From: an uncultured Bacilli bacterium
GTDB lineage: Bacteria; Bacillota_I; Bacilli_A; RF39; UBA660
NCBI GenBank assembly: GCA_934101745.1
Contig: CAKOSD010000015.1
Span: forward strand, 1-13,155
Length of the DNA: 13,155 nt
Direction: 5' to 3'
The number at the start of each line of letters is the position of its first letter. The stretch's first letter is position 1. Below, piece by piece: positions 8,350-13,155 of this stretch. The translations under genes and the position numbers were made by a program. Under the pieces are notes generated by a model. The model made no database searches and was not told where the DNA came from. It saw only the letters and a list, made by a program, of their open reading frames with translations.

Positions 8350-9138
8350 ATGAAAAAGTTTTTATATTTAGATTATGATGAAATAAAATCAATATTAGCT
8401 CAATCAGAAAATGGAGTAATAGAAAAAGTAAAAGAAGAAAATCAAGATAATAAAAACGTCACTTCTCAAAGTGATTTAAAAGCTGAAATAAATAGCTCTA
8501 ATTATTTGGGCTGTGTACCACTTTTAAAAAAAATAAAATCATTATTGCCAAACTTAAATTATGAAAAGAAGACTGTCAATAATCAAATTGAAAATAATGT
8601 TACAACATATGAGAAAGTATTTGGTGATAAGATGTTTGATCAAGCTTATGAATATATAAAAAATAAAATAGTTGATGCAAATAGTGAATTTGATTATGGC
8701 AAATATACAGAATTATGCCGTGTTTTTACAATAATAAATTTAAATGATTTTAAAGATTTAGACAAATTAAAAAATTTTTTTAATGATGATGAAATACAAA
8801 AAAATAATATCGAACAAAAAATTAATGATTTAAATTTATCATGTGAATTTAACAATTATGAAATTATGCTTTCAGCATATGATGGTTTTCTCATTCCTAT
8901 GAATACTAAATGTCTTTTAGAAAATCCTAAAAATTTTGGCTTTCTTTTTGAAGGTGAGTTTAATTGTGTTGGAATAATGACAAATTTAATTGGTAAAGAC
9001 ATTGCACCAATTGGTTATGATGATATTTCATCATTGCTTAGATGTAGAGTAAATGAAGCTTTAATCAATTTTTTGCCAACAAAAGAAGAGGTTGTTACTG
9101 TTATTAAACCAATCGCCATTTATTATGATACAGATTGA
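8350..9138 (+). CDS. Hypothetical protein resembling the DUF6414 family
   Basis: A 262-residue soluble protein of unknown function. Its start, MKKFLYLDYDEIKSILAQ, resembles the opening I recall for DUF6414 proteins (FIYLD followed by a helix ending in SYLAQ). Like them it is roughly 260-290 residues, has a polar linker (about 29-55), then a helical segment containing YEKVFGDKMFDQAYEYI (about 87-103). The C-terminal half carries strand-like hydrophobic stretches such as FLFEGEFNCVGIM and ends with VVTVIKPIAIYYD. I see no signal peptide, membrane span, nucleotide-binding loop or catalytic motif. AAGGAGAG (8332-8339) is the ribosome binding site, about ten bases before ATG. It has its own strong promoter and sits alone between the divergent sugar transferase and the glycosyltransferase operon. 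The coding region is secure; the family is moderately supported and the role is not known. Confidence 0.75.
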   Translation: MKKFLYLDYDEIKSILAQSENGVIEKVKEENQDNKNVTSQSDLKAEINSSNYLGCVPLLKKIKSLLPNLNYEKKTVNNQIENNVTTYEKVFGDKMFDQAYEYIKNKIVDANSEFDYGKYTELCRVFTIINLNDFKDLDKLKNFFNDDEIQKNNIEQKINDLNLSCEFNNYEIMLSAYDGFLIPMNTKCLLENPKNFGFLFEGEFNCVGIMTNLIGKDIAPIGYDDISSLLRCRVNEALINFLPTKEEVVTVIKPIAIYYDTD

Positions 9139-9188
9139 TTATGTTTATAAAACTAATATATTTGTGATAACATTTTTATAGAAACTAT

Positions 9189-9212
9189 TTACTATATGTG
9201 GTAATATAGTAA
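9189..9212. repeat. Perfect 9-bp inverted repeat downstream of the DUF6414-like gene
   Basis: TTACTATAT and ATATAGTAA are exact reverse complements separated by GTGGTA. They form a hairpin 50 bases after the stop codon but have no following T-run. It may be an mRNA 3' structure or a protein-binding palindrome. Confidence 0.5.
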
Positions 9213-9219
9213 TGGTTAT

Positions 9220-9238
9220 AAGAAATGTTTCTTTTTTT
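9220..9238 (+). terminator. Possible weak terminator after the DUF6414-like gene
   Basis: AAGAA and TTCTT pair around ATGT and run straight into a stretch of seven Ts (9232-9238). The stem is short and A+T-rich, so termination would be inefficient unless helped by the hairpin just upstream. Confidence 0.35.
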
Positions 9239-9240
9239 AA

Positions 9241-9281
9241 CTAATTATTTATTTTTTCTTTGACTTTGAATAAATAGTTAG
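9241..9281. repeat. 13-bp inverted repeat spanning the -35 region of the polysaccharide operon promoter
   Basis: CTAATTATTTATT (9241-9253) is the reverse complement of AATAAATAGTTAG (9269-9281) except for one T-G wobble position. The 15-base centre contains the -35 box and the right arm ends exactly at the -10 box. The position suits an operator; the transcript would not contain the hairpin. Confidence 0.5.
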
Positions 9282-9287
9282 TATAAT
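9260..9287 (+). promoter_or_regulatory. Strong sigma-70/sigma-A-type promoter of the polysaccharide operon
   Basis: TTGACT (9260-9265), a 16-base spacer and TATAAT (9282-9287). The start point should be near 9294, giving a leader of about 58 bases before ATG 9352 with ribosome binding site AAAGGAAG (9336-9343). No riboswitch-like structure is apparent in such a short leader. Confidence 0.78.
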
Positions 9288-9351
9288 ATTAAAAGATTTA
9301 TTTTATTAAGTTTATTAATTTATATGTTACGTAGTAAAGGAAGTAGATGTA

Positions 9352-10485
9352 ATGGAAACTATAGAAGAACCCATAAGAGTTGCCCAAATAATTGGCAAGT
9401 GGCTAGGCGGGGGAGTTGAAGCAGTAGTAATGAATTATTACAGACATGTTGATAGAACTAAAATCCAGTTCGATTTTATATGTGATGAAGATTCAACTAA
9501 TATTCCTTATGAGGAAATTGAAAAAATGGGTGGAAAGGTTACTATTATACCTTCTTATAGTAAACCTTTTGAATATAATAAAGAATTAAAAAGAGTATTA
9601 AAAGAAGGCAATTATATAATAATCCATTCTCATATAAGCACAATGTCTGTGTTTAGTTTATTTGCTGCTAAATGTGCTGGGGTTCCAGTAAGAATTGCAC
9701 ATAGTCATAGTACAACTAATAAAAAAGAAAAAAAGAAAAACTTAATGAAACAAGTATTAAGACATTTTAGTAAAGTATTTGCAACTGATTATATGTGTTG
9801 TTCAGAACTTGCGGGAAGATGGTTATTTGGTAATAAAGAATATGATAAAGGTAATGTTTATTTACTAAATAATGCTATTGATTTAGATAAGTTTAAATAT
9901 AATGAATCTTTAAGAAAAAAGAAAAGAAAAGAACTTGGTATTAAAGACGATACCTTAGTAATTGGACATATTGGGAGATTTGTTGCTCAAAAGAATCATG
10001 ATTATTTAATAGATATATTTAATGAAATTCATAAAAAGAATAATAATTCTGTTTTATTGCTTGCGGGACAAGGTCCTTTAATGGAAGATATTAAAAATAA
10101 AGTTAAAGAATTAAATTTAGATGATAGTGTTAAATTCTTAGGACAAAGAAATGATGCTAATGAATTATATCAAGCCTTTGATGTATTCTTACTTCCTTCT
10201 TTATATGAAGGATTACCAGTAGTAGGAGTAGAGGCTCAAGCCGCAGGGTTACTATGTTATTTATCTGATGATATGACTAAAGAAACTAAAGTATTAGATA
10301 TAACTAAATTTATGTCATTAAATAATACGCCAGAAGAGTGGGCAGATAATATCTTAGATGATGTAAAGAAATATAAAAGAATAGATACTTCTAAAGAAAT
10401 GACGACTAAAAACTTTAATATTAAAGAAGAAGCAAAGAAATTAGAAGAATATTACTTAAATCTATATAATAATGGTGGTGAGTGA
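9352..10485 (+). CDS. GT4-family glycosyltransferase (EpsF-like)
   Basis: Cytoplasmic retaining glycosyltransferase of 377 residues with the GT-B fold, expected to add a sugar from a nucleotide-sugar donor to the lipid-linked repeat unit. The N-terminal Rossmann domain shows VAQIIGKWLGGGVEAVV (10-26), the glycine-rich acceptor-side loop typical of EpsF-type enzymes, and IIIHSHIS plus RIAHSHS (114-120). The C-terminal donor domain has IGHIGRFVAQKNHDYLI (204-220), LLAGQGP (236-242) and the E-x7-E motif YEGLPVVGVEA (E286 and E294). Length is normal for the family and no key motif is missing. First gene of the + strand operon, about 58 bases after the predicted transcription start. Its TGA stop is one base before the next start codon, so translation is probably coupled. 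Linkage and sugar cannot be predicted. Confidence 0.92.
   Translation: METIEEPIRVAQIIGKWLGGGVEAVVMNYYRHVDRTKIQFDFICDEDSTNIPYEEIEKMGGKVTIIPSYSKPFEYNKELKRVLKEGNYIIIHSHISTMSVFSLFAAKCAGVPVRIAHSHSTTNKKEKKKNLMKQVLRHFSKVFATDYMCCSELAGRWLFGNKEYDKGNVYLLNNAIDLDKFKYNESLRKKKRKELGIKDDTLVIGHIGRFVAQKNHDYLIDIFNEIHKKNNNSVLLLAGQGPLMEDIKNKVKELNLDDSVKFLGQRNDANELYQAFDVFLLPSLYEGLPVVGVEAQAAGLLCYLSDDMTKETKVLDITKFMSLNNTPEEWADNILDDVKKYKRIDTSKEMTTKNFNIKEEAKKLEEYYLNLYNNGGE
10474..10482 (+). promoter_or_regulatory. Ribosome binding site deciding the start of the fusion gene
   Basis: GGTGGTGAG lies four bases before ATG 10487, inside the end of the glycosyltransferase gene. The earlier ATG at 10472 overlaps this site and is therefore unlikely to be the start. 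Confidence 0.65.
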
Positions 10486-10486
10486 A

Positions 10487-12856
10487 ATGAAAAAAGTTGG
10501 AATAGTATCTTGTTATTTTAAAAATAACTATGGTAGTATGTTACAAGCCTATGCTACTAAAAAAATATTAGATAATAATAACATTCCTAATGAAACTATT
10601 AATATAGATAATAATATTGATTTTAAAAAAGGAAAAAGAAAATATTATGCTTTTCAATTATTTAATTTTAAATTTATAAAATCTAAATTTGGAATGATTA
10701 AATTAAAACTAGATAAAAAAATAGTGAAAGATTTAGAAAAAAATATTAGTATTAGAGATTCTAAGTATAAGGAGTTTAGAAAAAAATTTAATTTATCTAT
10801 TTCTTGTCCTGATTATAAATCTTTAAGTGAGATGGCTGAGGCTAAGTATTCTGATGTTATAGTAGGTTCTGACCAATTATGGTTACCTGTTAATGTTGTT
10901 TCTGATTATTATACATTAAACTGGGTTCCAGATAATATTAATAAAATAAGTTATGCTACATCTTTTGGTATTTCTAAGATTCCTGATAAGTATACTGATG
11001 AATATAAAAAGTTCCTGTCTAGAATAAATTACTTATCAGTAAGGGAAGAATCCGGTAAAAAGATATGTGATGAATATGGAATTTCATCAAAAGTAGTATG
11101 TGATCCAACTATTCTTTTAACTAAAGAAGAATGGGAACAAGAGGCCGTTCAAGAAAGAATTATTCAAGATAAGTATATTTTATGTTATTTTTTAGGAAGT
11201 AATATTGAACATCGTAAATTTGCTGAAAAATTAAAAGAGAAGACTGGCTATAAAATAGTTTCGTTAAATCATGCTGATGAATATGTTAAGTATTCTGATA
11301 CATTTGCTGATATAACTCCTTATGATATAGGACCAAGAGAATGGATTAATTTAATAAAAAATGCTGAATATGTTTGTACAGATTCATTTCATGGAACGGT
11401 ATTTAGTCTATTATTTAATAAAACTTTCTTTGATTTTAGAAGATATAGTGAAAGTAATAAAATGTCTACTAATTCTAGAATAGATTCTTTATTAGATTTA
11501 GCAGGTGTTGATAAAAATAGAATATTAACTGGTAATGAAGATGTAGATACAGTTATTAAATATAAAATTAATTATAATAATGTTAATAAAAATATTGATA
11601 AAATAAGACAAGAGTCAAAAAAGTGGCTATTAAGTTCAATTACCTATAAAACAGAAGAAACAAAAGATAAATTTGTTAAAATAGAAGAAAAAGATTTATG
11701 TTGTGGTTGTACTGCTTGTTATTCTGTATGTCCTAAAAATGCTATTAAGATGGTAAGAGATAATGAAGGCTTTCTATATCCAGAAGTAGATAAAGAAAAA
11801 TGTGTTAATTGTGGAATGTGTAAGAAAGTGTGCCCAATATTAAATAAGGCTAAATTAAATGAATTTAAACCCAAGGCTTATTTATTTCAAAATAGTAATG
11901 AAGAAATAAGAAAAGACTCGACTTCTGGGGGTATTTTCACTGCTATTGGTGAGTTTGTAATTAAAAATAATGGAATTGTTTATGGTGCATCCTTTGATGA
12001 TAATTTTGTTGTAAATCATATTGGCATTGAAAGTGCCGATGACTTAAGCAAATTTAGAAAATCTAAGTATGTTCAAAGTAATCAAAATAATTGTTTTAAA
12101 GAAATAAAACAATATTTAGATAGTGGTAAATTGGTTTGTTACAGTGGTACTCCATGTCAAGTTGGAGGGTTAAAATCATATTTAAGGAAAGACTATGAAA
12201 ATTTGATACTTGTTGATATAATGTGTCATTCTGTTCCATCCCCTTTAGTATTTGAAAAATATAAAGGATATATTTTAAAAAAAATGAATGCAAACAAGAT
12301 ATTAAACATTAATTTTAGAGATAAAAATAAATATGGTTATAAGTATTCAATGATGACCGTTGAAACTGATAATGGAATATACAGTCAAGGGATAGATACC
12401 GATCCGTATTTGAGAGCATTTTTCAGTGATGTCTCTGTAAGACCGTCTTGTTATAATTGTCATTTTAAAACTATGAAGAGAGTAAGCGATTTAACCATTT
12501 GGGATTGCTTTAATATAAACGAAATAGACAAGTCTTTTGATGATGATAAAGGTACAACAAGGATATTAGTTCAATCAGAAAAAGGTGAAAAATTATTAGA
12601 AAATTTAGATAATGTTAGATTAAAAGAACTTGATATAAATATTGCAACCAAAAAAGTTAAAGAAATGACTAATAGTGTTAATTACAATAACAAAAGAAAA
12701 GAATTTTTTGAAAATATAAATGCTGATAATGTGTTTGAAAAATATTATCCTACTAATTTTAAAACTAAAATAAATTCTTTTGTTAGAAAAACACTTGCTG
12801 TTACAGGAGTATATAGTAGTGTTAAAAGTTTTGCTAAAAAAATTTTGAGAAAGTAG
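10487..12856 (+). CDS. Polysaccharide pyruvyl transferase fused to an iron-sulfur FrhB-like domain
   Basis: A 789-residue two-domain protein. Residues 1 to about 370 are a polysaccharide pyruvyl transferase-like domain (CsaB/WcaK type, which adds ketal pyruvate from phosphoenolpyruvate to a sugar): GIVSCYFKNNYGSMLQAYA (5-23), VIVGSDQLW (124-132), ISYATSFG (154-161), LSVREESG (183-190), VVCDPTILL and CTDSFHGTVFS (297-307). After a short linker comes a double-cluster ferredoxin, with cysteines 405, 408, 411, 415 and 439, 442, 445, 449 in two C-x2-C-x2-C-x3-CP motifs. The rest is like the beta subunit of coenzyme F420 hydrogenase/dehydrogenase: STSGGIFTAI (478-487), YSGTPCQVGG (552-561) and RPSCYNCHF (652-660). 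The frame is continuous across the join. The two domains often occur as neighbouring genes in polysaccharide loci. The Fe-S part may be a flavin-linked reductase; its substrate is unknown. Confidence 0.9.
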   Translation: MKKVGIVSCYFKNNYGSMLQAYATKKILDNNNIPNETINIDNNIDFKKGKRKYYAFQLFNFKFIKSKFGMIKLKLDKKIVKDLEKNISIRDSKYKEFRKKFNLSISCPDYKSLSEMAEAKYSDVIVGSDQLWLPVNVVSDYYTLNWVPDNINKISYATSFGISKIPDKYTDEYKKFLSRINYLSVREESGKKICDEYGISSKVVCDPTILLTKEEWEQEAVQERIIQDKYILCYFLGSNIEHRKFAEKLKEKTGYKIVSLNHADEYVKYSDTFADITPYDIGPREWINLIKNAEYVCTDSFHGTVFSLLFNKTFFDFRRYSESNKMSTNSRIDSLLDLAGVDKNRILTGNEDVDTVIKYKINYNNVNKNIDKIRQESKKWLLSSITYKTEETKDKFVKIEEKDLCCGCTACYSVCPKNAIKMVRDNEGFLYPEVDKEKCVNCGMCKKVCPILNKAKLNEFKPKAYLFQNSNEEIRKDSTSGGIFTAIGEFVIKNNGIVYGASFDDNFVVNHIGIESADDLSKFRKSKYVQSNQNNCFKEIKQYLDSGKLVCYSGTPCQVGGLKSYLRKDYENLILVDIMCHSVPSPLVFEKYKGYILKKMNANKILNINFRDKNKYGYKYSMMTVETDNGIYSQGIDTDPYLRAFFSDVSVRPSCYNCHFKTMKRVSDLTIWDCFNINEIDKSFDDDKGTTRILVQSEKGEKLLENLDNVRLKELDINIATKKVKEMTNSVNYNNKRKEFFENINADNVFEKYYPTNFKTKINSFVRKTLAVTGVYSSVKSFAKKILRK

Positions 12857-12869
12857 AGTGAATTGATTT

Positions 12870-13155
12870 ATGGCTAAAATATCAGTTATAATGGGAATGT
12901 ATAATACACCAAGTAAAGAGATGCTATCCACTTCATTAAAATCCATATTAAATCAAACATTTAAAGATTTTGAATTGATAATATGTGATGATGGTTCGTC
13001 TAATGACTGCATTAAATGGGCTAAAGAAATATGTGATGGAGATAAAAGAGTTAAATTTATCAAAAATGATTGTAATAAGGGACTAGCCTATACTCTTAAT
13101 CATTGTTTAGAAGTTGCTACCGGCGAATACATCGCTAGAATGGACGATGATGATG
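12870..13155 (+). CDS. GT2-family (GT-A) glycosyltransferase, 3' partial
   Basis: The first 95 codons of a family 2 glycosyltransferase, cut by the window end. The protein begins MAKISVIMGMYNTPSKEML, the nucleotide-binding first strand of the GT-A fold. It then has SILNQTFKDFELIICDDGSS (the DDGS donor-site motif, about residues 41-44), NKGLAYTLNHCL, and ends in GEYIARMDDDD, the metal-binding DxD region. These enzymes transfer a sugar from a UDP- or dTDP-activated donor, normally with inversion, to the growing repeat unit. ATG 12870 follows the fusion gene by 13 bases, with a modest GAGTGA ribosome binding site beginning in the preceding stop codon. It is thus the third gene of the operon. Substrate and total length cannot be seen. 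Confidence 0.9.
   Translation, partial: MAKISVIMGMYNTPSKEMLSTSLKSILNQTFKDFELIICDDGSSNDCIKWAKEICDGDKRVKFIKNDCNKGLAYTLNHCLEVATGEYIARMDDDD

Noticed and set aside
9189..9212. The 9-bp hairpin as an intrinsic terminator on its own
   Set aside because: No T-run follows the stem and the stem is nearly all A-T.
9288..9351. Riboswitch or attenuator in the polysaccharide operon leader
   Set aside because: The leader is only about 58 bases, A+T-rich and without conserved riboswitch elements or an alternative stem pair.
12096..12946. Minus-strand open frames at 12096-12293 and 12620-12946
   Set aside because: They are antisense to the well-supported fusion gene (the second also to the start of the GT2 gene), with no motifs or start signals.
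1..13155. Mycoplasma-type genetic code, given the very low G+C
   Set aside because: TGA terminates the DUF6414-like and GT4 genes at sensible family lengths, and conserved tryptophans are TGG.

Overview
The window is very A+T-rich throughout, with strong Shine-Dalgarno sites of the GGAGG/GGTGAT type, near-consensus sigma-70/sigma-A promoters (TTGACT-16/17-TATAAT) and the normal bacterial code: TGA is used as a stop and tryptophan is TGG. Together with its gene families this suggests a low-G+C Gram-positive (Bacillota), probably a Bacilli- or Clostridia-type host-associated bacterium. The species cannot be named from this sequence. No rRNA, tRNA, CRISPR array, transposase or integrase is visible, and no gene-free stretch is longer than about 215 bases.

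Region 1 (1-7402, + strand) is a defence module. It begins inside a gene for an OLD-family ATPase with a C-terminal TOPRIM nuclease domain (the P-loop lies upstream of the window). That gene overlaps a UvrD/Rep-type superfamily 1 helicase gene. An OLD-TOPRIM/UvrD pair is the hallmark of Gabija anti-phage systems (GajA/GajB), although this helicase is longer than the reference GajB. After 95 bases with no obvious terminator comes a 1192-residue STAND-type NTPase. It has an N-terminal restriction-endonuclease-like domain with a degenerate active-site motif, a central P-loop domain and about 800 residues of probable helical sensor, which is the layout of antiviral STAND (Avs-like) proteins. The three genes may be one transcription unit.

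Region 2 (7403-8168) has a convergent hairpin that looks like a bidirectional terminator. It is followed, on the minus strand, by an initiating sugar-phosphate (phosphoglycosyl) transferase for capsule or exopolysaccharide synthesis.

Region 3 (8169-9351) has a divergent promoter region, a small protein resembling DUF6414 driven by a near-perfect promoter, and a second intergenic region. The latter holds inverted repeats and another near-perfect promoter.

Region 4 (9352-13155, + strand) is the start of a polysaccharide operon with very tight gene spacing: a GT4 glycosyltransferase, a fusion of a polysaccharide pyruvyl transferase with an iron-sulfur FrhB-like domain, and a GT2 glycosyltransferase cut by the window end. 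The sugar transferase would load the first sugar on undecaprenyl phosphate, and the + strand operon would extend and decorate the repeat unit. The window therefore joins an intracellular phage-defence cassette to a surface-polysaccharide locus.
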